From Bacteroidetes oral taxon 274 str. F0058 (GTDB taxonomy: Bacteria; Bacteroidota; Bacteroidia; Bacteroidales; Paludibacteraceae): 64,000 nucleotides of DNA. The position numbers and the translations under genes are program-made. Of the stretch, positions 7,297 through 16,484 are shown piece after piece. The stretch is taken from NCBI GenBank assembly GCA_000163695.1, contig GG774890.1, positions 510,339 through 574,338 of the forward strand, in the 5' to 3' direction. The notes under the pieces were generated by a model. The model had not been told where the DNA came from. It did not search any database and was given only the letters and a program-made list of their open reading frames with translations. The stretch's first letter is position 1; every line of letters starts with the position of its first letter.

Positions 7297-10200
7297 TCAA
7301 GCCTTTCCGTGACAGTTCTTGTACTTCTTGCCGCTTCCACAGGGGCATGGGTCGTTTCTACCGACGGTCTTCTCTACACGTATCGGCTGTGTTATTTGCT
7401 GTTCACGTGTGTCTTGACGTGTCGGGTCGTTGGGGTTTTGCTGTCGGCTGCCGGCTGAATATTCGTCTTTCTGTGCACGGTATCGGCTGTAGTCGCTGCG
7501 GCGTTGTGCCTCGGCACGGCGTACCTGCTCAGGTTCGCGGATAGGTATCTGTCCTCGCATAAGTATTGCCGTAACTTTGCTGTTGATGGTCTCTATCATA
7601 GCCTTGAAGAGGTTGAAACTTTCGAGTTTGTATATCAAAAGCGGGTCTTTCTGTTCGTAGCTTGCATTCTGTACCGACTGACGTAGGTCGTCGAGTTCGC
7701 GTAGGTTCTCTTTCCAAGCCTCGTCTATATTGTGTAGCAAGATAGCCTTCTCGAATGCCAGTACCACCTCTTTACCTTCGGTCTCGTATGCTTCTTTCAG
7801 TCCAACGGGGATATTGTAAGTCCTTTTGCCGTCGGTGATAGGTATCAGTATACGCTCAAACTGATTGCCTTGCTGCTCGTATACCTGCTTTATTACGGGG
7901 TAGGCTATCTGTTGCAGTTTGTCTGCTTTACGTTTGAATGAGGCAAACGCCTCGTCGGAGAGTATATCGACAAGGTCTTGTTGCTTTTTTGCTTTGAAAT
8001 CTTCTTCCGTAAAAGGCACCTCGAAAGCGAAGTGTTTCATCACCTCCATTTGCAGGCTCTCGTAGTCGCCAGCATCGTAGTTGTCTGCTACAATCTTTTC
8101 GGCGGTATCGTACAGAGTGTTTACTATATCCACTCCTATGCGTTCACCGATGAGGGCGTGGTGGCGTTTCTTGTAAACGACGGTTCGCTGCGAGTTCATC
8201 ACGTCGTCGTATTCGAGCAGACGTTTACGGATACCGAAGTTGTTCTCTTCTACCTTCTTCTGTGCTCTCTCGATAGACTTCGATATCATAGAGTGTTCTA
8301 TCATCTCACCCTCTTTGAAGCCCATTCTGTCCATTATCTTCGATATACGTTCGGAGCCGAAAAGCCTCATAAGGTTGTCTTCGAGCGAAACGAAGAATAC
8401 CGAGCTGCCAGGGTCGCCCTGACGTCCCGAACGTCCTCTCAGCTGTCTGTCGACACGACGCGACTCGTGGCGTTCGGTACCGATGATAGCCAGACCGCCT
8501 GCCTCTTTCACTTCGGGTGTGAGCTTGATGTCGGTACCACGCCCTGCCATATTGGTGGCGATAGTTACCGTGCCGGCTCTACCCGCTTCGGCGACTACTT
8601 CCGCCTCTTTCTGGTGAAGCTTGGCGTTGAGGACATTGTGTTTTATCTTACGCATCGTAAGCATTCGCGACAGCAGTTCAGAGATATCTACCGACGTAGT
8701 ACCCACAAGTACAGGGCGTTTTTGCTCTACGAGCGAGACAATCTCCTCGATGACAGCCTGATATTTCTCTCTTTTGGTCTTATAGACACGGTCGTCGAGG
8801 TCTTGCCTTACCACAGGACGATTGGTAGGTATCTCCACCACATCGAGCTTGTATATATCCCAAAATTCGCCTGCCTCGGTGATAGCTGTACCGGTCATAC
8901 CTGCGAGTTTGCGGTACATACGGAAATAGTTCTGCAGCGTTATGGTGGCAAATGTCTGCGTAGCAGCCTCTACCTGCACTCGTTCTTTGGCTTCGATGGC
9001 TTGGTGCAGACCGTCGGAGTAGCGTCTGCCCTCCATTATACGTCCTGTCTGTTCGTCTACAATCTTTACTTTATTGTCTATAACCACGTATTGGTCGTCT
9101 CTGTCGAAAAGCGTATATGCTTTCAGCAATTGGTTTACGGTGTGTACACGCTCCGTCTTGATGGAGTAGTTTTGCATAATGTCGTCTTTTCGGCTCTGGC
9201 GTTCTTCGGTCGAGAGTGTCTCGTTGGCGAGCTCGGCGAGCTCGGCAGCCACGTCGGGCATAACGAAAAACTTCGGGTCTTCCGAGTTGCCTGTCAGTAT
9301 GTCTATACCTTTGTCCGTTAGTTCTATCTGGTTGTTTTTCTCATCAATAACAAAAAGCAGCGGGTCTGTAACGATATGCATATTTTTGTTATTGTCTTGC
9401 ATATAAAACTCTTCGGTCTTTATCATTGCTGTCTTTACGCCCGGTTCAGACAGATATTTGATTAGTGCCTTCGACTTGGGCAGAGCCTTATACGAACGGA
9501 ATAGAGCCAGACAACCCTCTTCGACTACCTTTTTGTCGTCCGACGACATTTTGTTACGAGCCTCGGCGAGGTATTTCGTTGCCATATTGCTTTGTTCCTT
9601 TACCAGACGTTCTACTCGCGGACGGTATTCGTCGAAAAGCTGTTCGTCGCCTTTCGGTACGGGACCCGATATGATAAGAGGCGTACGTGCGTCGTCTATC
9701 AATACGCTATCGACCTCGTCGACAATGGCATAGTTGTGCATACGTTGTACAAGGTCGAGCGGCGAGGTCGCCATATTATCACGCAGGTAGTCGAAACCGA
9801 ATTCGTTGTTCGTACCGAAGGTAATGTCGGCATTGTATGCCTGTCGGCGTTCTTCGGAGTTGGGTTGATGCTTGTCGATACAGTCTACCGACAGCCCGTG
9901 GAACATATACAGCGGTCCCATCCATTCAGAGTCGCGCTTCGACAGATAATCGTTCACCGTAACCACGTGTACGCCGTTGCCTGTCAGAGCGTTGAGGAAT
10001 ACGGGCAGTGTTGCCACGAGAGTTTTACCTTCACCCGTTGCCATTTCGGCTATCTTGCCTTTGTGCAGCACTACGCCGCCGAATAGTTGTACATCGTAAT
10101 GTACCATATCCCACACTATCTCGTTGCCTCCCGCTACCCAACGGTTTTTGTAGATTGCCTTGTCGCCATCTATCTCTACGAAGTCGTGGTCGATAGACAG

Positions 10201-10611
10201 CGAGCGGTCGAAGTCGGTTGCCTTCACCTCGATAGTCTCGTTTTCTTTGAAAAAACGTGCCGTGTGTTTCATTATGGCAAATACCTCGGGCAGTACTTCG
10301 TCGAGTTTATGTTCGTATTTGTCGAGTATTTTCTTCTCTAAGGCGTCTATCTGCGAGTATATCTTTTCGCGTTTGTCTATCTCGGTCTCTTCGATAGTAG
10401 CTCTGAGCTTTTTTATCTCTTCTTTGTCGTGTGCTACGTCGTCTTGTAGCATCTGTCTGATTTCGTGTATTTTCGTACGCAAGTCGTCGGCAGTCAGCGA
10501 ACCGAACTCATCGTATTTTGCCTTGATTTTTTCTACAATCGGCTGCACTTCGCTCATATCTCTCTGGGCTTTGTTGCCGAAAATTTTTGATACAAAGGAT
10601 GTAATACTCAT
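7297..10611 (-). CDS. secA: Preprotein translocase ATPase SecA
   Basis: A 1104-residue SecA, the motor that drives unfolded preproteins through SecYEG. Walker A is MATGEGKT near 190-197, with the YGTNNEFGFDYLRDN-type helicase region and VDEVDS Walker B downstream, and GRAGTVTIATNMAGRGTDI in the second motor domain. The C-terminus carries the CPCGSGKKYKNCH zinc motif (about 1089-1102) that contacts SecB or ribosomes. It is longer than the E. coli protein (about 900) because of an insertion around residues 55-165, normal in Bacteroidota. It appears monocistronic, with a TAnnTTTG element 50 bp upstream. Confidence 0.97.
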   Translation of the reverse strand: MSITSFVSKIFGNKAQRDMSEVQPIVEKIKAKYDEFGSLTADDLRTKIHEIRQMLQDDVAHDKEEIKKLRATIEETEIDKREKIYSQIDALEKKILDKYEHKLDEVLPEVFAIMKHTARFFKENETIEVKATDFDRSLSIDHDFVEIDGDKAIYKNRWVAGGNEIVWDMVHYDVQLFGGVVLHKGKIAEMATGEGKTLVATLPVFLNALTGNGVHVVTVNDYLSKRDSEWMGPLYMFHGLSVDCIDKHQPNSEERRQAYNADITFGTNNEFGFDYLRDNMATSPLDLVQRMHNYAIVDEVDSVLIDDARTPLIISGPVPKGDEQLFDEYRPRVERLVKEQSNMATKYLAEARNKMSSDDKKVVEEGCLALFRSYKALPKSKALIKYLSEPGVKTAMIKTEEFYMQDNNKNMHIVTDPLLFVIDEKNNQIELTDKGIDILTGNSEDPKFFVMPDVAAELAELANETLSTEERQSRKDDIMQNYSIKTERVHTVNQLLKAYTLFDRDDQYVVIDNKVKIVDEQTGRIMEGRRYSDGLHQAIEAKERVQVEAATQTFATITLQNYFRMYRKLAGMTGTAITEAGEFWDIYKLDVVEIPTNRPVVRQDLDDRVYKTKREKYQAVIEEIVSLVEQKRPVLVGTTSVDISELLSRMLTMRKIKHNVLNAKLHQKEAEVVAEAGRAGTVTIATNMAGRGTDIKLTPEVKEAGGLAIIGTERHESRRVDRQLRGRSGRQGDPGSSVFFVSLEDNLMRLFGSERISKIMDRMGFKEGEMIEHSMISKSIERAQKKVEENNFGIRKRLLEYDDVMNSQRTVVYKKRHHALIGERIGVDIVNTLYDTAEKIVADNYDAGDYESLQMEVMKHFAFEVPFTEEDFKAKKQQDLVDILSDEAFASFKRKADKLQQIAYPVIKQVYEQQGNQFERILIPITDGKRTYNIPVGLKEAYETEGKEVVLAFEKAILLHNIDEAWKENLRELDDLRQSVQNASYEQKDPLLIYKLESFNLFKAMIETINSKVTAILMRGQIPIREPEQVRRAEAQRRSDYSRYRAQKDEYSAGSRQQNPNDPTRQDTREQQITQPIRVEKTVGRNDPCPCGSGKKYKNCHGKA

Positions 10612-10660
10612 ATTATTATTTTATGTTATAACAAATTTGATATGCTAAATATTTGACCCG

Positions 10661-10668
10661 CAAAGGTA
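10661..10668 (-). promoter_or_regulatory. -7 promoter element for secA
   Basis: TACCTTTG on the minus strand, 50 bp upstream of the secA start. No standard -33 box is seen. Confidence 0.5.
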
Positions 10669-10776
10669 GTAAAAAAAACTCACATCTTAGGGATAAGGCT
10701 CAGACACGAACTACGAAAGAACTGACTAAGGCTATTTTTAACACGAACGACATAAACGTTATTTGAAATAATTTTA

Positions 10777-10784
10777 TACTTTTG
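10777..10784 (+). promoter_or_regulatory. -7 promoter element for the rlmD-porD-recN run
   Basis: TACTTTTG, 71 bp before the rlmD start and divergent from the secA element. A TTTG lies only 10 nt upstream, too close for a -33 box. Confidence 0.5.
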
Positions 10785-10854
10785 CACGAAAATACTATAT
10801 ACATCATCTGTGTATAAACCGATGATTGCCCGAAAAATACTAAAAATATAGTCG

Positions 10855-12288
10855 ATGTCGAAAAAAAACAAGAAATCGCTCCCGTTACTTACTAATGTAC
10901 ATATATCTGATGTTGCCGCCGAAGGCAAAGCCATAGCCAAAGTAGATGATTTGGTGATATTTGTGCCCTTTGTCGTACCAGACGACGTTGTCGATTTGCA
11001 GATAACGAAAAAACGTAAAAATTTTGCCGAGGCACGGGCAATAAATTTCGTAAAATATGCCGAAGACCGATGCAATGCCGTATGCGAACACTTTGGCGTG
11101 TGTGGAGGCTGTAAATGGCAGATATTACCATACGAACGACAACTTTTTTACAAACAGAAGCAGGTAGAAGACAGTCTTCTGAGAATAGGTAAGATAGAAC
11201 TACCTGCAGTACTGCCTATTGTGGGTAGTGAGCAGGAATATTTTTATCGTAATAAACTCGAATTTACATTCTCTAATCGTAAGTGGCTCACCAATCTCGA
11301 CGAATCGGAAGGCATCGAAGCAAACCCCAAGTCTATGAACGGGCTTGGATTTCATATCCCAGGTATGTTCGACAAGGTGTTGGATATAAATAAGTGTTGG
11401 CTGCAAGACGACATTTCGAACAGTATACGCAACGAGATACGTCGATATGCTTTGAATAATAATCTGTCATTCTTTGATTTACGTCGCCAAGAAGGGTTCC
11501 TGCGTACGCTTATGATACGTACCGCCTCTACCGGCGAACTTATGGTGCTGGTCGTTTTTTTCTATGACGATAAAGAGCAGATAAATAATCTATTATCTTA
11601 TATCAAGAAAATGTTTCCACAGATTACATCGTTGCTATATGTGGTCAATCGTAAAGCCAACGACACTATCACCGACCAAAAGATAGAACTCTTCGATGGG
11701 AGGGAGTATATCGTCGAAGAGATGGAAGGGCTGAGGTTTAAGATTGGAGCCAAGTCTTTCTATCAGACCAATTCGCGGCAAGCGTATAATCTGTACAAAG
11801 TGGTTCGTGATTTTGCCCGTATAGACGACCGAATGCTGGTATACGACCTATATACAGGCACAGGTACGATTGCCAACTTCGTTGCCCGTAAAGCGAAGAA
11901 AGTGATTGGTATAGAGTATGTCCCCGAAGCAATCGAAGACGCAAAAGAAAACTCGGCAATAAACGGTATCGTCAATACCGAATTTTTTGCGGGAGATATG
12001 AAAGATGTGCTTAGTCAATCTTTCGTAGATTATCACGGGCAACCCGACGTGATAATAACCGACCCTCCTCGAGCGGGTATGCACGAAGATGTCATAAAAA
12101 CTATACTGCTTGCCTCGGCTCCCAGAATAGTATACGTGAGCTGTAATCCTGCTACACAGGCACGTGATTTACAGATGCTTGATGCCGATTATAAAATTGT
12201 TGCCGTACAACCTGTCGATATGTTTCCGCATACGCACCACGTAGAGAATGTAGTTCTTTTAGAGAAACGAAAAACCGTTTTTGTCTAA
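10855..12288 (+). CDS. rlmD: 23S rRNA (uracil-5-)-methyltransferase, RlmD/RumA family
   Basis: A 477-residue enzyme. An N-terminal TRAM RNA-binding domain (about 10-65) is followed by an iron-sulfur motif with Cys77, Cys83 and Cys86 (C-x5-CGGC), plus a later Cys in the NKCWLQ segment. The SAM-binding site is YDLYTGTGTIANF near 328. The catalytic part has DPPRAGMHE and the nucleophile Cys in YVSCNPATQARDL. This family makes 5-methyluridine in 23S rRNA (U1939 in E. coli) or, in paralogs, other uridines, so the exact target is inferred. It heads a co-directional run with porD and recN. Confidence 0.9.
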   Translation: MSKKNKKSLPLLTNVHISDVAAEGKAIAKVDDLVIFVPFVVPDDVVDLQITKKRKNFAEARAINFVKYAEDRCNAVCEHFGVCGGCKWQILPYERQLFYKQKQVEDSLLRIGKIELPAVLPIVGSEQEYFYRNKLEFTFSNRKWLTNLDESEGIEANPKSMNGLGFHIPGMFDKVLDINKCWLQDDISNSIRNEIRRYALNNNLSFFDLRRQEGFLRTLMIRTASTGELMVLVVFFYDDKEQINNLLSYIKKMFPQITSLLYVVNRKANDTITDQKIELFDGREYIVEEMEGLRFKIGAKSFYQTNSRQAYNLYKVVRDFARIDDRMLVYDLYTGTGTIANFVARKAKKVIGIEYVPEAIEDAKENSAINGIVNTEFFAGDMKDVLSQSFVDYHGQPDVIITDPPRAGMHEDVIKTILLASAPRIVYVSCNPATQARDLQMLDADYKIVAVQPVDMFPHTHHVENVVLLEKRKTVFV

Positions 12289-12328
12289 AAAAATGTAATT
12301 TTGTATTTCAAAAAATAGAAAGACAAAG

Positions 12329-13228
12329 ATGAAAAAAATATTTTTATTGATAACTCTTGCAGTAAGTTTTGTGGCTAATGCACAGGAACTTAGATGCAAC
12401 ATTACTATCAATCACCAACAGGTACAGGGTACTAATCAGCAAGTTTTCGATGCTCTGAAGAAATCTGTCGAGAACCTCATGAACAATACTCGCTGGACCG
12501 ATATGACGTTCAAAGAGGAAGAAAAGATAGACTGCTCGTTGGGGATTATAGTGAAGAAATATGAGGACAATATTATGACTTGCGAAATGCAGGTTCAGGC
12601 ACGACGTCCTGTGTGGGGCAGCAATTATAATACTCCGCTGTTCAACTTCCGCGACATATCGGTCGCTTTTGCCTATCGAGAGTTTGACGATATGACCATT
12701 ACGCCCGACTACAAAAATAACCTTGTTGCTCTGCTTGCTTATTATGCTTATGTTATAATAGGTTACGACTTGGATTCTTTTCAGAAACTTGGTGGCAGCG
12801 GTGCTTTTGCTCAAGCCGAAAACATTGTAACCGTTTCGCAGAGTCGCTCTGAACCCGAAAACACGGGGTGGAAAGCATTCGAAAAAAACGGAAAACGCTA
12901 TGAGCTTATCAGTAACCTGTTAGACGAACGTTTTCGTAAATTTAGAGAATATTTCTACGATTATCATCGACTCGGTCTCGATATGATGTCCACTAACGTG
13001 GTGAATGCCAGAGCCAAAATAGCCGAAGGGCTTCAGTCGTTGATGGACGTAAACCGCCTTCAGCCTCAAGCTCAGGCTATTGTCGTATTTGTGGATACCA
13101 AAAAAGATGAGATAGTGAGTGTCTTTGCCAAACACGGTACTTCCGACGAAATAGCCAAAGTGTACGATATTATGACTGCCGTAAACCCCACTTCGGTAAA
13201 TATTTACGATAAGTTGAAAGAAAAATAA
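12329..13228 (+). CDS. porD: PorD-like protein (DUF4835), type IX secretion associated
   Basis: A 299-residue protein with a signal peptide (MKKIFLLITLAVSFVANAQ) followed by the DUF4835 pattern: ELRCNITINHQQVQGTNQQVF, a TRWTDMTFKEEEKIDC segment, then a RPVWGSNYNTPLFNF core. In this phylum the family is annotated as PorD because of genetic links to the type IX secretion system that exports gliding and virulence proteins. Its mechanism is not known. It lies 13 bp before recN, an order common in Bacteroidota. No other type IX genes are in the window. Confidence 0.82.
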   Translation: MKKIFLLITLAVSFVANAQELRCNITINHQQVQGTNQQVFDALKKSVENLMNNTRWTDMTFKEEEKIDCSLGIIVKKYEDNIMTCEMQVQARRPVWGSNYNTPLFNFRDISVAFAYREFDDMTITPDYKNNLVALLAYYAYVIIGYDLDSFQKLGGSGAFAQAENIVTVSQSRSEPENTGWKAFEKNGKRYELISNLLDERFRKFREYFYDYHRLGLDMMSTNVVNARAKIAEGLQSLMDVNRLQPQAQAIVVFVDTKKDEIVSVFAKHGTSDEIAKVYDIMTAVNPTSVNIYDKLKEK

Positions 13229-13241
13229 CCAATTCCTCGAT

Positions 13242-14903
13242 ATGCTCAAAAACTTAAAGATAGAGAACTACGCACTAATCGAGCATCTCGATATCGACTT
13301 TACCGATGGCTTGTCCGTTATAACAGGTGAAACGGGAGCGGGCAAATCGATAATCATCGGTGCATTGTCGCTGGTTTTGGGGCATAGGGCAGATACCAAA
13401 ATAATACTTTCGGATAGCGGTAAGTGCGTCGTCGAGGCTGTTTTCGATATCTCGGCTTACAATCTGCAACATTTTTTCGACCAGTGGGAGCTTGATTACA
13501 GCGACGAATGTATCGTGCGTCGTGAGGTGTTGCCAAGTGGCAAATCGAGAGCTTTCATCAACGATACTCCTGTCAATTTGCAACAAATCAAAGAGTTGAT
13601 TTCGTTGCTTGTAGACATTCATTCCCAACACGAAAACTTATTGTTGAGCAATGCGGATTTTCAGCTAAATGTCGTAGATACGGTTGCCGATACCTCTGTC
13701 GAGTTGAATCAGTATCGTGCCATATTCGACAACTATCAGACATTGAGGCGACAGCTAAAAACTTTGCAAAGCGATGCCGAAAAGATCATTGCCGAGCGGG
13801 ATTACGCTCTGTTCCAATTCAATCAATTGAAAGAGGCGAAACTTGTTGATGGAGAGCAAGATACGCTCGAGGAAGAACTAAAAGTAATGAACCATTCGCA
13901 AGATATTACCGAAAGTCTGTCGACGGTATCGCAGATATTTGATAATGACGAAATAGGTGTCGTAAGTCAGTTGAAAACGGCAGCTAATAATATCCATCGC
14001 CTCAGTGAATATCTTGGCAGGGCTGACGAATTTTACGAACGCATAGACTCGGCAATGATAGACATCAAAGATATTGCTGTGGAAATAGATAATATATTGA
14101 GTAATACCGAGTTTTCGATAGAGCGTAAAAATTTCGTAGAGGACAGACTAAATATGATATATTCTCTGCAACAAAAACATAAAGTAGCAACCGTCGGCGA
14201 ACTGCTCGATATACAGAGCAATTTCGAACAAAAAATAAATCTGATAGATAACTTCGACGAAGAGATAGCCCGACTCCAACGAGAAACAGCCGATGTAGAG
14301 AGTCGGTTGAGCGAGGCAGCCAAGCGGCTGACAACCAAGCGTATGTCTGTGCGTAAGCCTGTCGTGGAGCACGTCGAGCGTATGCTTAACGATTTGGGAA
14401 TGCCCAACGGACGGTTCGAGATAGTGTTCTCGGCACTCGATGGTTTCGCACCGAGCGGAGCAGACAAGATAGAATTCTTGTTTTCTGCAAATAAAAACAG
14501 ACCGCCTCTGCCCATCTCCGAGATAGCCTCCGGTGGTGAGATGTCGCGTCTTATGCTCATCGTCAAATCGTTGATAAGCACCACAAAGGCATTGCCTACT
14601 ATTATTTTCGACGAAATAGATACGGGTATATCCGGCGAGATAGCCAAGAAAATGGGCGAAATAATGGAGCAAATGGCTGAAAATATGCAAGTAATAGCTA
14701 TCTCTCATCTGCCTCAGATAGCCTCGAAAGGACGAACACACTACAAGGTATTCAAAGACGAGACAAAAGACAAAACACAAACAAACATCATACAACTATC
14801 GGCAAATGAACGTATCATGGAAATAGCTGAAATGATGGCGGGCAAGAATCCTTCGCGGTCGGCACTCGATAGTGCTGCGGAAATGCTCGGTAGTAGACTG
14901 TAA
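13242..14903 (+). CDS. recN: DNA repair protein RecN
   Basis: A 553-residue SMC-like ATPase that acts early at double-strand breaks. Walker A is TGETGAGKSIIIGALSLVLG near 28-47. A long coiled-coil region spans roughly 155-370. The C-terminal half has the signature SGGEMSRLMLIVK and Walker B TIIFDEIDTGISGE. Length matches the family. It sits 13 bp after porD and 14 bp before the exonuclease gene. Confidence 0.96.
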   Translation: MLKNLKIENYALIEHLDIDFTDGLSVITGETGAGKSIIIGALSLVLGHRADTKIILSDSGKCVVEAVFDISAYNLQHFFDQWELDYSDECIVRREVLPSGKSRAFINDTPVNLQQIKELISLLVDIHSQHENLLLSNADFQLNVVDTVADTSVELNQYRAIFDNYQTLRRQLKTLQSDAEKIIAERDYALFQFNQLKEAKLVDGEQDTLEEELKVMNHSQDITESLSTVSQIFDNDEIGVVSQLKTAANNIHRLSEYLGRADEFYERIDSAMIDIKDIAVEIDNILSNTEFSIERKNFVEDRLNMIYSLQQKHKVATVGELLDIQSNFEQKINLIDNFDEEIARLQRETADVESRLSEAAKRLTTKRMSVRKPVVEHVERMLNDLGMPNGRFEIVFSALDGFAPSGADKIEFLFSANKNRPPLPISEIASGGEMSRLMLIVKSLISTTKALPTIIFDEIDTGISGEIAKKMGEIMEQMAENMQVIAISHLPQIASKGRTHYKVFKDETKDKTQTNIIQLSANERIMEIAEMMAGKNPSRSALDSAAEMLGSRL

Positions 14904-14917
14904 GATATTAATAAATA

Positions 14918-15502
14918 ATGCAATACCCCGCAAAAATAGATAAAGACATAGTCCGAGAGTTGCCTGTGGCACAGACCGATTGTGAGATAGAGGTGATAGA
15001 CTCGGCAAATGAGGTAGCGACGGCAGTCGACTGCCTTATGCAAGAAGAGGTAGTTGGTTTCGATACAGAGACAAAGCCGTCATTTACACACGGTAAGTCC
15101 AATAAAATAGCACTTATGCAGATATCTACGGCAAAGAAGTGTTTCCTTTTCCGACTGCAAATGATAGGTAAGAGCGAAGCATTGAAAAATTTCCTCGAAA
15201 ACGAAAAGATAAAAAAGATAGGTCTTGCTCTGCATGGCGACTTACGAAACCTACGTGTATGGGACAAATTCACCCCCAAAAACTTTATAGACCTACAAAA
15301 AATTGTAATTCAGTATGGTATCGAAGAACTTGGACTGCAGAGAATCTATGCAATCATCTTTGGTAAAAAGATTTCGAAAAGCCAACAGCTATCCAACTGG
15401 GAGGCAAAAATCCTAAATCAGGCACAACAAATATATGCCGCCACCGATGCGTGGGCGTGCCGCGAAATATACCTTAAACTGATTGAAAATAAGGACTTAT
15501 AA
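14918..15502 (+). CDS. 3'-5' exonuclease domain protein (DEDDy, RNase D-like)
   Basis: A 194-residue protein consisting of one exonuclease domain. The DEDD residues appear in VGFDTETKPSF (motif I), GDLRNLRVW (motif II) and the closing ATDAWACREIY (motif III, with Asp and downstream Tyr). It lacks the HRDC domain of RNase D, so it resembles the stand-alone WRN-exonuclease-like proteins. It would trim DNA or RNA 3' ends, and its place next to recN fits DNA repair. Its stop codon overlaps the next ATG by one base, so translation is probably coupled. Confidence 0.85.
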   Translation: MQYPAKIDKDIVRELPVAQTDCEIEVIDSANEVATAVDCLMQEEVVGFDTETKPSFTHGKSNKIALMQISTAKKCFLFRLQMIGKSEALKNFLENEKIKKIGLALHGDLRNLRVWDKFTPKNFIDLQKIVIQYGIEELGLQRIYAIIFGKKISKSQQLSNWEAKILNQAQQIYAATDAWACREIYLKLIENKDL

Positions 15503-16428
15503 TGGCTAATATAAAATCAATATTATTCGTGCTTGTAGCCGTTGCTACGGTCTTTACGAGCCCCGTAGTGGGGCTTCTGGCAGGTATCGTTTTTGCGGTA
15601 GTTTTTGGCAATCCGCTGCCGTCTGTGTCGAAAAAGATATCGAAAAATCTACTACAAATATCGGTTGTGGGGTTGGGTTTCGGTATGAACGTGCACGAGG
15701 CTTTACAGTCGGGCAGAGACGGTATGTTGATGACTATTGTTTCGGTTTCGGCTGTGCTCGTAATAGGTTGGTTCTTGGGTAAGTGGATAAAGCTGCCGAA
15801 AACATCGACATATCTCATATCTGCAGGAACGGCGATATGCGGAGGCAGTGCCATTGCCGCTGTTGCTCCCATTACCAAATCGAGCGATAGCGAAATATCC
15901 ATATCGATAGCCACCATATTTATCCTCAATGCTTTGGCTCTGTTTATCTTCCCTCCGCTCGGGTTGTTGCTGGGGCTTAACGATATTCAGTTCGGCTCTT
16001 GGGCTGCTATCGCCATTCACGATACGAGTTCGGTAGTAGGGGCAGCCGAAATTTACAGCAACTATGCGGGGCACACCAACCTTGCACTGCAAACCGCAAC
16101 TACCGTGAAACTCACTCGTGCGCTGTGGATAATACCTCTGACATTCGTTACTATGTTCATCTTCAAGGATAAAAACTCCAAAATCAAATTACCTTGGTTT
16201 ATTCTGTTTTTTGTGTTGGCGATGTTGGCTAATACTTATCTCTCGATACCGGCAAATGTCTCTAAGTCGATAGTATTTATTGCAAAAAAAGCACTTGTGG
16301 TTACGCTCTTCTTTATCGGTTCGGGTTTATCGGTAGATGCCGTCAAGACAGTGGGTATAAGACCAATACTGCTCGGTGTACTACTTTGGGTATTTATCGG
16401 CGTAGTAGCTCTGTTGGCTATAATTTAA
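15502..16428 (+). CDS. YeiH family (UPF0324) membrane protein, putative sulfate exporter
   Basis: A 308-residue membrane protein with about ten hydrophobic segments. The family core is present: GLGFGMNVHEALQSG, SAGTAICGGSAIAAVAPI and AIHDTSSVVGAAEIYS. Family members are annotated as putative sulfate exporters, but direct evidence is thin. The start codon shares one base with the previous stop. Nothing nearby points to sulfur metabolism. Confidence 0.85.
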   Translation: MANIKSILFVLVAVATVFTSPVVGLLAGIVFAVVFGNPLPSVSKKISKNLLQISVVGLGFGMNVHEALQSGRDGMLMTIVSVSAVLVIGWFLGKWIKLPKTSTYLISAGTAICGGSAIAAVAPITKSSDSEISISIATIFILNALALFIFPPLGLLLGLNDIQFGSWAAIAIHDTSSVVGAAEIYSNYAGHTNLALQTATTVKLTRALWIIPLTFVTMFIFKDKNSKIKLPWFILFFVLAMLANTYLSIPANVSKSIVFIAKKALVVTLFFIGSGLSVDAVKTVGIRPILLGVLLWVFIGVVALLAII

Positions 16429-16484
16429 CTTGGGAGTTATATAGCTGTGTTTCTGCAATTTGATTGTCCTGCATTTATATAAAA

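Noticed and set aside
7978..9321. 447-codon plus-strand frame inside secA
   Set aside because: It is antisense to the conserved SecA motor and has no family features. It is a by-product of the codon use of secA.
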